A DNA stretch of 64,000 bases from NCBI GenBank assembly GCA_028767165.1, contig JARACJ010000002.1, positions 124,001 through 188,000 on the forward strand, in the 5' to 3' direction. Below, piece by piece: positions 52,420 through 61,583 of this stretch (position 1 is its first letter; the number at the start of each line of letters is the position of its first letter). Source of the stretch: Proteobacteria bacterium DTSAM18. Lineage in GTDB: Bacteria; Myxococcota_A; UBA796; GCA-2862545. Below the pieces are notes generated by a model. That model made no database searches. It was not told the origin of the DNA and was given only the letters and a program-made list of their open reading frames with translations. A program made the position numbers and the translations under genes.

Positions 52420-53439
52420 TCAGCCGGCCACCACCGTGTCCGGATCCTCCTGGGGCGGCTGGTAGGCCATGCCTTCGCGGGCCTGCCGGACGATCTCCCC
52501 GGGCTCGAGGTCGAGCTGCTCGAGGTGGAAGTTCACGAACGCATCCCAGGCGCCGGACGCGTCGAAGTCCGGGTACAGGTCGGTCAACGGCGTGGTGTTG
52601 GCGTAGCGGAACGGCTCCCCCCGACGGGGCACCGTGTCGAACTGCATCCGGCAGTCCCAGCCGGTGCGCTGGGAGACCTCGTCCGACAGCCGCACCGCGA
52701 AGGCCCCCACCGGCAGGATCTCCCCGCTGGGGCGATGGATGCGGATCGGGCCGCCCTCCGGCGACCCGCCGAGGATGTCGGCGTAGAAGCGGGCCAGGAG
52801 CGAGATGTGGGCATGGTCCCGCACGCGGGACGGCATCACGACGCGCGCCACCTGATCGCTGGCCCACCGCCGCATCATGTAGTCGATCCAGCTGCCCGAC
52901 TGCATGGGCCCGTACACGTGGGGAAGGATGACGCAGTCCATCTGCCACCCCATCTCACAGCACAGATCCGCCAGGATCTCCCGGGAGCGCTGCTTGGACT
53001 GCCCGTACAGCGGATGCTGGTGGTCCTGCGAGGAGCCCGCGAACTCCGGCTCGATGTAGGTGCCCGTCCAGATGAGCCGACGACACCCCCTGCGCGCGAG
53101 GACCTCCATGATCTCCCGGGCGCCGCGGGTGTTCTCCTGCACCGCGTGGTGCAGCAGGAAGTTGGACTGCTGGTAGCCCTGGGTGAACGCGCCGTGCAGG
53201 CACAGGGCGTCGATCGGGCCGGACTGTTCGCACAGCTCGAGAAAGCGTTCGTCGCCGAAGCGGGTGGCGCACCGGGCGGTCGACAGACCCCGCGCCCAGC
53301 GGACCCGCTGCCCCCTCAGCCCGTCGTACTCCAGCGGGGAACGCGTGAAGGTGGACGTCACGTCCACACCCCTGCGTGCCATCTCGTAGATGAACCAGAC
53401 GCCCGTGAACGAACTCGCACCGGTGAAGATGACCTTCAA
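52420..53439 (-). CDS. NAD-dependent epimerase/dehydratase (extended SDR)
   Basis: 339 residues. The start is a TTG at 53439 preceded by AAGGAGG, giving MKVIFTGASSFTG, the nucleotide-binding TGxxxxxG at the very N terminus; a longer frame to 53472 is less likely. YGQSK supplies the YxxxK catalytic pair. Further matches: LIWTGTYIEPEF, LPHVYGPMQSGSW. Extended SDR proteins modify nucleotide sugars or related substrates with NAD(P). The substrate cannot be told from sequence. Monocistronic between a terminator and the barrel gene. Confidence 0.8.
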   Translation of the reverse strand: MKVIFTGASSFTGVWFIYEMARRGVDVTSTFTRSPLEYDGLRGQRVRWARGLSTARCATRFGDERFLELCEQSGPIDALCLHGAFTQGYQQSNFLLHHAVQENTRGAREIMEVLARRGCRRLIWTGTYIEPEFAGSSQDHQHPLYGQSKQRSREILADLCCEMGWQMDCVILPHVYGPMQSGSWIDYMMRRWASDQVARVVMPSRVRDHAHISLLARFYADILGGSPEGGPIRIHRPSGEILPVGAFAVRLSDEVSQRTGWDCRMQFDTVPRRGEPFRYANTTPLTDLYPDFDASGAWDAFVNFHLEQLDLEPGEIVRQAREGMAYQPPQEDPDTVVAG

Positions 53440-53533
53440 GGCAGCCTCCTTGCTGCCCTGCAAGTCGATCACGCCCGAGGCGAATGAAGCGCCAGGCCGA
53501 CCGGATGGGGCGATCCCCTAGACCCCGATGGGG

Positions 53534-55096
53534 CTACCGCCGGCCGACGTCGAAGCGCATCTGCAGCCCGAGGCTCGCCCCGAACCCCATGCCGCCCAGC
53601 GCGCCTCCCTCGAGCGCCCGGCTGGCCTCCGGGACCTGGGACAGGTGGCCCTCGCCATAGTGCACGGACTGGTAGTGGCGGCCCGCAACCGGGACGTTGA
53701 GATCGACCCGGCCGTAGAAGATGATGGTCTTGCCCAGATCCGCCGCCACGCCCGCGCCCACGTCGGCGAAGACCATGTTGTTGGCGGGCACGTCGTCGGT
53801 GACCAGCAACGGCTCGATGTTGGAGACCTTCGAGGTGATCCGCACGCCCGTCCAGTAGGACGCACCGAGGGACACCGTGGGGTGCACGGTGAGAGCCGGC
53901 AGGAAGGTGCCGTTGAAGCGCAGTCCCGCGAGGTAGCTGCTGCCCGAGGTGCTCTTGGTGGGCTGCTCCTCCTCGATGCCGCGCACCTCTCGCACCAGAC
54001 GGTACTGGTAGTCGGCCGCCTTGACGCTTCCGTACAGCTCCATGTCGAGCCAGGAGGCCACGCCGTACCCGATGCCCAGCTCGCCGGCGAAGGCCAGCAC
54101 CGAGCGCTGATCCTGCACCATGGCCTGCTCGAGGATGTCCTCGGCCTGCAGGTTGTTGGGGTTGGCCGTGTGGTCCTGCGCCCACCAGGTCTCGTGCCGC
54201 TGGCCCCAGGGGCCGCTGTTGACGCCCATCCCGAGGCGCAGCAGCAGATCCCCCTTGCGCCCCTGCAGACGGGGCCGGAAGTCGCGCAGCTTCATCTTGG
54301 AGCGCTTGTAGGCCCGATACTGCAGCTTGCTCAGACCCGCCTGCTCCCAGGGATGCAGCCCGCCACCGTGGGGCTCGTCGACCTCCTCCTCGAAGTCGAT
54401 GCGGCGATCCGAGCGGCGGTCGTCGTCCTCCTCGTCGAGGTCGCCGTAGCGCGCGTCCTCGCCGACGGTGCCCCGCACGAGCTCCTGCTCCTCCTCGACC
54501 TCGTCGATGCTGCTGGCCACGAAGTCGCGGGCACGGGCATCGCGCTCGCGCTGCTCGGCCGCGGCCACCTGCAAGGCGTCCTGATCACCGCGGACGTCGA
54601 GCTGCTGCAGGTCGTTGGAGAGCATGGCCTGGAAGACCTGCACGAGGCCCTGCTGGAACTGGGCATCGTTGGAGCCGTCGAGGTCGACGTCGAAGGTGGT
54701 GACCACCTGGGCCTTGGCGACGTCGATGATCGACACGTCGAGCCGGTAGCCGCCCTGCACGGCGGAGATGCGACCGCCCACCGTCCAGACCGTCTTGGCA
54801 CGCTCGCCGAGGACGAACACGCAGCCGATGTACTGCCCCTGTGGACAGGATCGGAGGTACACCTCGGCGTCGTAGTCGGCGAACGGCACCACCATGTCCA
54901 TCGTGACGATGGCCCAGTGGTCGTCGAGGGCATCCTCGATGAGCCCCTGCACCCGCTCGGCCTCGCCGAGCAGGAAGGGCTGATCCGCCTCGATGGACGT
55001 GACCAGGATGTTCGTGAGCTTGAAGCCGCCTTCCTGGGCGCCCGCCGGGGCACTCAGGGAAAGGGCGGCCACCAGTCCGGCGGCCCACTGTCGCAT
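53534..55096 (-). CDS. Exported protein with acidic linker and C-terminal beta-barrel
   Basis: 520 residues. Signal MRQWAAGLVAALSLSAPAGAQ. Residues ~22-190 (FKLTNILVTSIEADQPFLLGEAERVQGLIEDALDDHWAIVTMD, then GRISAVQGGYRLDVSIIDVAKAQVVTTF) look like a periplasmic domain of the kind that computes or binds, similar in style to TolB-N-like or DUF-type sensor regions, without a firm match. A highly charged linker with EEDDDRRSDRRIDFEEEVDE follows. The last ~230 residues have alternating strands ending GGMGFGASLGLQMRFDVGRR, consistent with an outer-membrane barrel. Unknown function. Confidence 0.65.
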   Translation of the reverse strand: MRQWAAGLVAALSLSAPAGAQEGGFKLTNILVTSIEADQPFLLGEAERVQGLIEDALDDHWAIVTMDMVVPFADYDAEVYLRSCPQGQYIGCVFVLGERAKTVWTVGGRISAVQGGYRLDVSIIDVAKAQVVTTFDVDLDGSNDAQFQQGLVQVFQAMLSNDLQQLDVRGDQDALQVAAAEQRERDARARDFVASSIDEVEEEQELVRGTVGEDARYGDLDEEDDDRRSDRRIDFEEEVDEPHGGGLHPWEQAGLSKLQYRAYKRSKMKLRDFRPRLQGRKGDLLLRLGMGVNSGPWGQRHETWWAQDHTANPNNLQAEDILEQAMVQDQRSVLAFAGELGIGYGVASWLDMELYGSVKAADYQYRLVREVRGIEEEQPTKSTSGSSYLAGLRFNGTFLPALTVHPTVSLGASYWTGVRITSKVSNIEPLLVTDDVPANNMVFADVGAGVAADLGKTIIFYGRVDLNVPVAGRHYQSVHYGEGHLSQVPEASRALEGGALGGMGFGASLGLQMRFDVGRR

Positions 55097-55109
55097 GTGT
55101 CTCGCTCCG

Positions 55110-56528
55110 CTATCTGCGTCCCCCGATGACGCGACGGCGGGGAGCGCGGCGGGAGGGCTCGGAATCCTGACCGGACTCGAGGACCACCACGGACTCCACG
55201 TGGGCGGTGTTGGGGAACATGTCGAACAGTTCAACCTGGCCGATACGGTACCCCAATTCCTTGAATTTCACGAGATCACGAGCGAGAGCCTTGGGATTGC
55301 AGGACACGTAGGCCACCTTGGAAGGCGCCAGCGCGTGCAGGCTGTCGATGACATCGGCCTCCAGGCCACGACGAGCCGGGTTGACCACCACCACCGGGCG
55401 CATTCCCTGGAGGCGCTCCTTGAGATCGGGGAGCACGTCCTGGACCCAACCGACCATGAACTCCGCGGGGAGCTTCTGGCGCCGCGCGGTGTCGCGGGCG
55501 CTGGCGACGGCGCCGGCGATGCCCTCGACACCCAGGGCGTACCCGGTGACCCGGGAGGCCGCGAGGGCCATGCCACCCACGCCGGCGTACAGATCCACGA
55601 AGGACTGACCGTGCTTGAGCTCGAGCTTGTTGAGCGTGTGGCGGTACAGTTCCTCGGCCATCGCCGGGTTGGTCTGGAAGAAGTCGCCGGGGCCGATGCG
55701 GTAGGTGACCCCGAGGAGCTCTTCCTCGATGTAGGGCGTGCCCGCCAGCAGGCGCATGGGGATGTTGCCTTCCTCGTCGCGGCTGAAGATGGCGTTGCCG
55801 GGCTCGCTGTTGAGGTGCAGCGACACGCCGGAGACCTTGTTCATCCGTGCGACGTCGTCGGCGAACTCCTGGAGCACGCGGGGGCGACGGCCGGCACTGA
55901 TGGTGATGTGGATGTCGCCGGTGGACCGGGACTGGCGCAGCACGAAGGCGCGCAGCACGCCGCGATCGTTCTGGGGATCGTACGGCCCGAGGCGGTATTC
56001 CCGCACGTTGTGGGCGATGTGGCCCATCAGGGTGCGCAGATCGGGCGTGGCGACCTCGCACATGGGGATCGGGACGATGGAGCGATCGTGACGGCCCCAG
56101 GCGCCCACGCGCAGGCTGCCCTGCTCGGAGAAGCCGACACCGAGCTTGACGACGTGACGGAAGTCGGTGTTGCCGTCGGGGCTGGGGTGCACCTTGCCGA
56201 CCTTGACGTCGTTCAGGCCTTCGTCGTTGAGGGCCGAGACCACCATGCGTCGGCGGGCGTCGTGCTGGCCCTGCTCGCTGAGGTGCATCATGGGACAGCC
56301 GCCGCAGGCGCTGTACTTGGGGCAGCTGGGCTCGACGCGCTGCACGCTGGGCTCGGGAGAGCCGACCCACACCGCGTAGTCGCGGTTGTGACCCATTCGG
56401 GTGAGCTTGGCCTCGGCCTTTTCGTCGGGGATGCCGCCCCACACCATGACCGGCTTGCCCCGAAGGGAGCCCATGGCCTCGCCACGAGGGCTCCAATAGC
56501 GGGGGATGATGCGGAGGATCTTCGCCAT
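55110..56528 (-). CDS. RlmD/TrmA-type tRNA/rRNA (uracil-5)-methyltransferase
   Basis: 472 residues. Near the N terminus C69, C75 and C78 in CPKYSACGGC, with a later Cys in PIPMCEVA, form the [4Fe-4S] site of RlmD-like enzymes. The C-terminal methyltransferase domain has FFQTNPAMAEELY, FVDLYAGVGGMALAAS, VVVVNPARRGLEADVID and the catalytic SCNPKALARDL. It should transfer a methyl group from SAM to C5 of a uridine in rRNA or tRNA; which one is not decided by sequence. N-terminal TRAM-like region present. Divergent from the LysM protein gene. Confidence 0.87.
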   Translation of the reverse strand: MAKILRIIPRYWSPRGEAMGSLRGKPVMVWGGIPDEKAEAKLTRMGHNRDYAVWVGSPEPSVQRVEPSCPKYSACGGCPMMHLSEQGQHDARRRMVVSALNDEGLNDVKVGKVHPSPDGNTDFRHVVKLGVGFSEQGSLRVGAWGRHDRSIVPIPMCEVATPDLRTLMGHIAHNVREYRLGPYDPQNDRGVLRAFVLRQSRSTGDIHITISAGRRPRVLQEFADDVARMNKVSGVSLHLNSEPGNAIFSRDEEGNIPMRLLAGTPYIEEELLGVTYRIGPGDFFQTNPAMAEELYRHTLNKLELKHGQSFVDLYAGVGGMALAASRVTGYALGVEGIAGAVASARDTARRQKLPAEFMVGWVQDVLPDLKERLQGMRPVVVVNPARRGLEADVIDSLHALAPSKVAYVSCNPKALARDLVKFKELGYRIGQVELFDMFPNTAHVESVVVLESGQDSEPSRRAPRRRVIGGRR

Positions 56529-56684
56529 GATGGCCTCGACAGGGTGGGGTTATCGGCCGCCACATAGTCAGGCTCGGCGTTTCGCGCCGCTTTCCTTGCG
56601 TCAAGTTGGTGCTGCAGGAACCCCCGGCACATGCCGCGTTGCATCCTTGGATTTGCAATCCAGCCTGCAGGCCTCGCGGTGAAG

Positions 56685-56713
56685 TTGAATCGGGGCGATC
56701 CGCACGCTACCAT
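56685..56713 (+). promoter_or_regulatory. Putative promoter of the LysM/BON protein gene
   Basis: TTGAAT, 17 bases, TACCAT, the best consensus promoter in the window, 53 bases before the ATG at 56767. A small GGATT/AATCC hairpin lies just upstream. Confidence 0.55.
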
Positions 56714-56766
56714 CAGCCCCGACCGCATGGGCGCCAATGCCCTCGGCATGCACTGAGCGAAGGTTC

Positions 56767-57894
56767 ATGAGCGACTCCATGTCTCTGGGCGGCCTCGACT
56801 CGCGCGACAGCGCGGGCGGGCCCGACTCCATCCTCTCCGCCATCCGTCAGGCGGCCGAAGGCGCGGGCCTCGATCCCACCGCCAACCTGTACAACACCGC
56901 CCGCGACCTCGCGCAGGCCGGCCACTACGGCCAGGCTCGTGCGCACCTGCAGGTGTTGCTCGGCCTCGCCCCCCAGGATGGCGAGGCACGACTGCTCCTG
57001 GCCAAGGTGCTCGTGGCGGGCAAGCAGTGGCGTCAGGCCATGGCCGCCCTCGACGAGGCCTCCGCCTGTGGCGTCCGCGTCCCCGAGGAGCTGCAGGAGG
57101 CGGTCCGCCAGAAGGTCGAGGACTCCTCCTCCACCACGCCGGCCACGCCCCGCGAGCCCTCCAAGCAGGCCGCGGAGCTGTCCAAGCTGAAGAACGAGGT
57201 GCGTCACCTCCGCAGCGAGAACGCCCGCCTCACCTCCGAGAACGTCGAGCTCGGCTCCAGCGTCCAGAAGTGGGCCGTGGGCGCGGCCGTCACCGCCGCC
57301 GCCGGCGTGGTCCTGCTGCTGTCCCACTTCTTCACCTCCGGTCCCACCACGGTGGAGGATGTCGTCCAGATCGAGCCCGTGGCCCAGCTGGCCGAGGTGC
57401 CCGTCCAGGGTGCGCCCGCCACCGCGCCGGCCGCGCAGCCCACGCCCGCCCCCTCCGCGGGCACGGCGATCATCACGGCCCCCAGCAACCCCGAGGAGGC
57501 CCCGCTGCCGAGCGTCGTGAACGATCGCCTGGCTTCCGAGGTCTCCGGGATCATCGAGGCCCAGCTCACCGCCGGCTCCATGGACGTCCGTGTCCGCAAC
57601 GGCGTGGCCGTGCTCAAGGGCACCGCCCCCACCTGGAAGCAGCTCAAGGGCATCCAGGCCGCCGCCGTGCAGATCGACGGCATCGAGTCCGTCGACACCG
57701 AGGGCATCGTGCTCCTGGCCCGCCGTGATGGCGCCATGCACACCATCGGCCGTGGTGAGAGCCTGTCGGCCATCGCCGAGGACTACTACGGCTCCCACAC
57801 CGAGTTCCAGCGCATCATGGATGCCAACCCGGGCCTCAACCCCACCACGATGCAGCTCGGTCAGAAGATCACGATCCCGCCCATCGGCGAGTGA
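56767..57894 (+). CDS. Membrane protein with TPR, BON and LysM domains
   Basis: 375 residues. TPR-like helices at ~38-105 (LYNTARDLAQAGHYGQARAHLQVLL), a coiled coil at ~135-165 (LKNEVRHLRSENARLTSENV), a membrane helix at ~168-186, a Pro/Ala linker, a BON-like domain at ~255-322 (DVRVRNGVAVLKGTAPTWKQL) and a C-terminal LysM at ~327-373 (HTIGRGESLSAIAEDYYGS). This predicts a cytoplasmic N terminus and a periplasmic peptidoglycan-binding end, so a trans-envelope scaffold. The combination is unusual. The upstream frame to 56737 lacks a ribosome site. A terminator follows. Confidence 0.78.
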   Translation: MSDSMSLGGLDSRDSAGGPDSILSAIRQAAEGAGLDPTANLYNTARDLAQAGHYGQARAHLQVLLGLAPQDGEARLLLAKVLVAGKQWRQAMAALDEASACGVRVPEELQEAVRQKVEDSSSTTPATPREPSKQAAELSKLKNEVRHLRSENARLTSENVELGSSVQKWAVGAAVTAAAGVVLLLSHFFTSGPTTVEDVVQIEPVAQLAEVPVQGAPATAPAAQPTPAPSAGTAIITAPSNPEEAPLPSVVNDRLASEVSGIIEAQLTAGSMDVRVRNGVAVLKGTAPTWKQLKGIQAAAVQIDGIESVDTEGIVLLARRDGAMHTIGRGESLSAIAEDYYGSHTEFQRIMDANPGLNPTTMQLGQKITIPPIGE

Positions 57895-57913
57895 TCGGGG
57901 TCTGAAGACAAGG

Positions 57914-57946
57914 CCGGCGCTCCTGCAAGGGGGCGCCGGTTTCGTC
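57914..57946 (+). terminator. Terminator after the LysM/BON gene
   Basis: A 7-bp stem CCGGCGC/GCGCCGG with a 12-base loop, then TTTCGTCGTTCTT. Confidence 0.65.
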
Positions 57947-57960
57947 GTTCTTGGGTCCGA

Positions 57961-59178
57961 TCAGAGCTTCTTCCCGGCCAATTGCTCCAGTGTCCCATCC
58001 CGCTTCGCCTTCCGCAGCGCATCCAGCGCGGCCTTGGCCCGGCTCGTGTTCTTCGCCTTGAGCGAGACCTTGAACTCGGACTCCGCCTGCTCGAACGCGT
58101 GCAGCTGCAGGTAGGCCTGGCCCTTGCGGTAGTGGGTGTCGGCCACCTGGTAGTCCTGCAGGTAGGGCATCTCCTCGTAGGTCTCCAGCGCCACCAGCGC
58201 GGCCTCCGGCTCCGACCGGAGCAGCTGCAGCAGGCCCTTGTAGTAGTGGACCCGTCGGTGCTCGGGCGCCACGGCCAGGAGCCGGTCGAAGGTCTTCTCC
58301 GCCGCGTCCAGCCGTCGCAGCTTGAGCTGGGTGAGCCCCTTCAACATCAGGTTGATGGCGTTGTCCGGGTACAGGACCTCGTTGTCCTTGCAGGTCTGCA
58401 GCGCCTTCTCGTGATCCTTCTCCTCCCACCAGGAGAACGTGAGCGACAGCCGTGCGGGCGGACCGAGGAAGATCCCCTCCTCCTCCACCTGGTGGACCTG
58501 GGCCAGGCCCTCTTCCCGGGCGTCGTCGAACGAGGGCAGGAACTTGTACCGGCTCGACAGCGCGGATCGCCAGTAGTTGTACAGGCCGTCGGCCAGGGTG
58601 ATGTCGACGAAGTCCGGCGCGTGACGACGCACGTCCGGCACGTGGCGCAGCGCCTCGAACGCCAGCTTCAGCGCCGACATGTAGTTCTCGAGCCGCGCCT
58701 CGTGGATGCCCTTCAGCCCGATGAGCCCGGCGAGCATGAAGTGCTCCCACGCCTCGTTGCCCTCGACCTTCGCCTGCGCCGTCAGGGTGTCGATCGCGCG
58801 ATCGGACGCCTCGCGGTAGGCCGCGTCGTGCTCGAGCGAGAAGTTCTCGAGCATCCGCGACTGGAGCACCAGCACCTCCCCGATGTCGGCCACCGCCGTG
58901 CCCGGGTAGGCGCCATCGAGCTCCGAGAAGCTGCGGAGGCTGTCGTCGTAGCGGCGGTGGAACAGGTGATCGAGGCTCACCCGTGCGCCATGGACGAACT
59001 CGGGGCTCATCGAGAGCTGCTCGGCGCCGCGAAGCACCGGCTCGGACCACACGGGCGATGCCTCGGCCGCCGGTTCAGCCGACGCCTGATCCTCGACCGG
59101 GGAGGTCTGTTCCGCTGCGGGGACCTCCGCCCACGCACCAGTCGTCAGCAACCAGCTCCCCAGCCACAAGGACGTCAT
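57961..59178 (-). CDS. Exported TPR protein
   Basis: 405 residues with signal MTSLWLGSWLLTTGAWA. A Pro/Ala/Glu-rich segment leads into helical repeats across the whole protein: HRRYDDSLRSFSELDGAYPG, AINLMLKGLTQLKLRRLDAAEKTFDRLLAVAPEHRRVHYYKGLLQLL, and HYRKGQAYLQLHAFEQAESEF. TPR domains mediate protein contacts; the first half (LEHDAAYREASDRAIDTL, SALKLAFEALRHV) resembles the Iml2-type arrangement. Periplasmic location is expected. The ATG overlaps the gshB stop, so it is cotranscribed with gshB. Confidence 0.72.
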   Translation of the reverse strand: MTSLWLGSWLLTTGAWAEVPAAEQTSPVEDQASAEPAAEASPVWSEPVLRGAEQLSMSPEFVHGARVSLDHLFHRRYDDSLRSFSELDGAYPGTAVADIGEVLVLQSRMLENFSLEHDAAYREASDRAIDTLTAQAKVEGNEAWEHFMLAGLIGLKGIHEARLENYMSALKLAFEALRHVPDVRRHAPDFVDITLADGLYNYWRSALSSRYKFLPSFDDAREEGLAQVHQVEEEGIFLGPPARLSLTFSWWEEKDHEKALQTCKDNEVLYPDNAINLMLKGLTQLKLRRLDAAEKTFDRLLAVAPEHRRVHYYKGLLQLLRSEPEAALVALETYEEMPYLQDYQVADTHYRKGQAYLQLHAFEQAESEFKVSLKAKNTSRAKAALDALRKAKRDGTLEQLAGKKL

Positions 59179-60131
59179 CAGGCCTCCGTGCGATTCCTCA
59201 CCTTCTCTTCGACCGAATCCAGGAGCAGTTTCTCCAGATGGACCCCGTCGAGGGTGGCCACCTCACGGATGCCGGTGGGCGAGGTGACGTTGATCTCCGT
59301 CAGCATACCGCCAATGATGTCGATACCCACGAAAAGCTGGCCGTATTCCTGCAGGTAGGGCTTCAGCGCATCACAGATCTCGTGGTCCCGCTCGGTGAGC
59401 TTCGCCTTCCGAACCGCCGCGCCCGCGTGCATGTTGGCCCGGTGGTCGGTGCCCTGGGGCACGCGCAGGATGGCGCCCACCGGCTCGCCGTCGATGAGCA
59501 GGATGCGCTTGTCGCCCGCCACCACGTCCTTGAGGTAGCCCTGGGCGATGATGGCCTGGGTACCATCCTGGGTGAGCAGCTCGATCATGCTGGTGAGGTT
59601 GCGATCGTTCGGATCCTTGATGACCAGCACGCCGCGACCGCCGTTGCCGTCCCACGGCTTGAGCACCGCGCCCTCGGGCTGGTTGAGCACGAACTCCCGC
59701 AGCCGCGTCATGTTGTTGGACAGCAGGGTAGGGGGCTGGAACTGGTGGAACTGCATCGCCCAGATCTTCTCGTTGAACAGCTTCAGACCACGGGGATCGT
59801 TCACCATCAGCGTGCTCGGGGGCGCCGTGTCGAGGATGTAGGTGGCGAAGATGTACGACATGTCGAAGGGCGGATCCTTGCGCATCCAGACCACGTCCAT
59901 CTCGGCCAGCAGCACCTCCTGACGCTCTCCCCGCTGGAAGAACGGCGCCTCGGCCACCGTGACCACCTCCTCGGCGATGGCACCACCCGCGCCATCGAGG
60001 ATGAACAGCTCGTCGGGGGTGCACCAGTACACGGTGTGGCCCCGATCCGAGCACTCCCGCATCATGGTGTAGGTGGAGTCTCCCTCGATGTGCAGCTTGT
60101 GCAGGGGGTCCATCACGAACAGGTGCTTCAT
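59178..60131 (-). CDS. gshB: Glutathione synthetase
   Basis: 317 residues, the standard length. N-terminal MKHLFVMDPLHKLHIEGDSTYTMM is the GshB signature. The ATP-grasp core shows VLKPWDGNGGRGVLVIKD at ~155-172, RILLIDGEPVGAILRVPQGTDHRANMHAGA and TEINVTSPTGIREV near the end. It joins gamma-glutamylcysteine to glycine with ATP. The ATG has AGGAGAG upstream. Cotranscribed with the TPR gene; no gshA is in the window. Confidence 0.93.
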   Translation of the reverse strand: MKHLFVMDPLHKLHIEGDSTYTMMRECSDRGHTVYWCTPDELFILDGAGGAIAEEVVTVAEAPFFQRGERQEVLLAEMDVVWMRKDPPFDMSYIFATYILDTAPPSTLMVNDPRGLKLFNEKIWAMQFHQFQPPTLLSNNMTRLREFVLNQPEGAVLKPWDGNGGRGVLVIKDPNDRNLTSMIELLTQDGTQAIIAQGYLKDVVAGDKRILLIDGEPVGAILRVPQGTDHRANMHAGAAVRKAKLTERDHEICDALKPYLQEYGQLFVGIDIIGGMLTEINVTSPTGIREVATLDGVHLEKLLLDSVEEKVRNRTEA

Positions 60132-60216
60132 GGCGCTCTCCTTTGACTGCCCCCTACCGCGCCGGGCAGGGTGGTGGCGACAGGGAATGGCACCACGATC
60201 TGGTTACACACCCATC

Positions 60217-61155
60217 ATGCAGCACCTGCCCGACGAATTCCTGGAACGACTGGCGCTCATCCTCCCCGAGGACAGGCTCGCCGGTGTGATCGCCCACCTG
60301 CACGCGAACAAGCCCGTGTTCGCGCGGCTCAATCCCCTGCAGGCCCCCCCGGAACAGACCCTCGAGCACCTCGTGAACGCCGGTCTGCGGGCCGTGCCGG
60401 TGCCGTGGATGTCCACCGGGTTCATGGTGCCGCTCGAGCAGCGGGAGCAGCTCACCCACAGCGAGCCCGCCTCCGACGGCCGCCTGTACATCCAGAACCC
60501 CTCGAGCTGGCTGCCCGTGCTGGCCCTCGGCGTGCAGCCCGGCATGGAGGTCCTCGACCTCGCCGCGGCCCCCGGTGGCAAGACCACCCACATCGCTGCC
60601 TTGATGGACAACGAGGGTCGCCTGGCCGCCGTGGAGCCCGTCCGCGATCGCTTCTTCCGCCTGCGGGGCAACCTCGAGCGATGCGGCGTCACCATCGGTG
60701 CCACCTACCGCAAGGATGGCCGCCTGGTGGGCCGTCAGGTGCCCGGACGCTTCGACCGTGTGCTGCTCGACGCCCCGTGCAGCTCGGAGGCCCGCTTCAT
60801 CGCCGGCGAGCCCGACTCCTGGGCCCACTGGAGCCCCCGCAAGGTCAAGGAGGTCTCCCGCAAGCAGAAGGGCCTCATCATGAGCGCCTTCGATGCCCTG
60901 AAGCCCGGCGGACGCATGGTCTACAGCACCTGCTCGTTCTCCCCCGAGGAGAACGAGCTCATCGTGGCCCAGCTGCTCCGTCGTCGTCCCGAGGCCCGCC
61001 TGGTGGTGCCCGAGCTGCCCGCCGAGGTGCCCTGGATCGATGGGATCACCGAGTGGGAGGGGAGGAGCTACGACGAGGCCCTCACCGCCTGCCGCCGCAT
61101 CCTGCCGGACGAGCACTTCGACGGGTTCTTCTTCGCGGTGATCGACAAGGCGTAG
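60217..61155 (+). CDS. RsmB/NOP-type RNA (cytosine-5)-methyltransferase
   Basis: 312 residues from the ATG at 60217; upstream ATGs (for example 60187) lack better signals. Motifs of the m5C methyltransferases: DLAAAPGGKTTHIAALM at ~114-130, LLDAPCSSEARF with Cys188 and YSTCSFSPEENE with Cys239, the two cysteines used in catalysis and product release. Substrate could be rRNA or tRNA. It is shorter than RsmB and RsmF and has no extra RNA-binding domain beyond ~90 N-terminal residues, so a stand-alone core enzyme. Divergent from gshB. Confidence 0.86.
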   Translation: MQHLPDEFLERLALILPEDRLAGVIAHLHANKPVFARLNPLQAPPEQTLEHLVNAGLRAVPVPWMSTGFMVPLEQREQLTHSEPASDGRLYIQNPSSWLPVLALGVQPGMEVLDLAAAPGGKTTHIAALMDNEGRLAAVEPVRDRFFRLRGNLERCGVTIGATYRKDGRLVGRQVPGRFDRVLLDAPCSSEARFIAGEPDSWAHWSPRKVKEVSRKQKGLIMSAFDALKPGGRMVYSTCSFSPEENELIVAQLLRRRPEARLVVPELPAEVPWIDGITEWEGRSYDEALTACRRILPDEHFDGFFFAVIDKA

Positions 61156-61194
61156 GGCCCAAAGAAGGCCACGCCTCACACGAGAAGCTGGGCC

Positions 61195-61580
61195 GAGGGG
61201 AAACCGGGCCTCACACGGAGGTAGCGGAGGGTTCGGAGGAAGCGGAGGGGACATGCGGCGACGCGTGGCTCCATCCGCTTCTCGTGCGTCTTGGGCGGTT
61301 TGGGACGGGAGCAATTGGGTCCAGAGGATTGGAGATCCCGAGCACTCCAAGAGACCGTTGCCAGGTCGGGAAACCATCCGCTCATCGAGTGGAATTCGGA
61401 TGATCAGGTTCTCTGGATCTCGAGTTCTCCTGATCTCTGGATCAAATGGATCCCTGCTCGACACGCCACAGGCCACCCGGGGAGCCCGGCCCCAAGAATA
61501 GCCGGCTCCCGCCCCTGCAGGGCACCCTCCGCTGTCTCCGGCCTCTCCGCTGCCTCCGTGTGAGGTCCGATTTTCCCCTC
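61195..61580. repeat. MITE-like inverted repeat in a gene-free gap
   Basis: Two ~56-base arms, 61195-61250 and 61525-61580, are imperfect reverse complements (for example CTCACACGGAGG against CCTCCGTGTGAG), separated by 274 bases. The core is less GC-rich than its surroundings and contains a smaller inverted repeat GATCAGG/CCTGATC around 61400-61435. No ORF with coding character lies in 61156-61583. Such arms match the style of dispersed miniature elements, but target-site duplications are not evident. Confidence 0.6.
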
Positions 61581-61583
61581 TCC

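Noticed and set aside
61251-61524. A small gene inside the MITE-like element
   Set aside because: Short frames of 67-90 residues exist but lack a ribosome site, domain pattern or codon bias like the neighbours.
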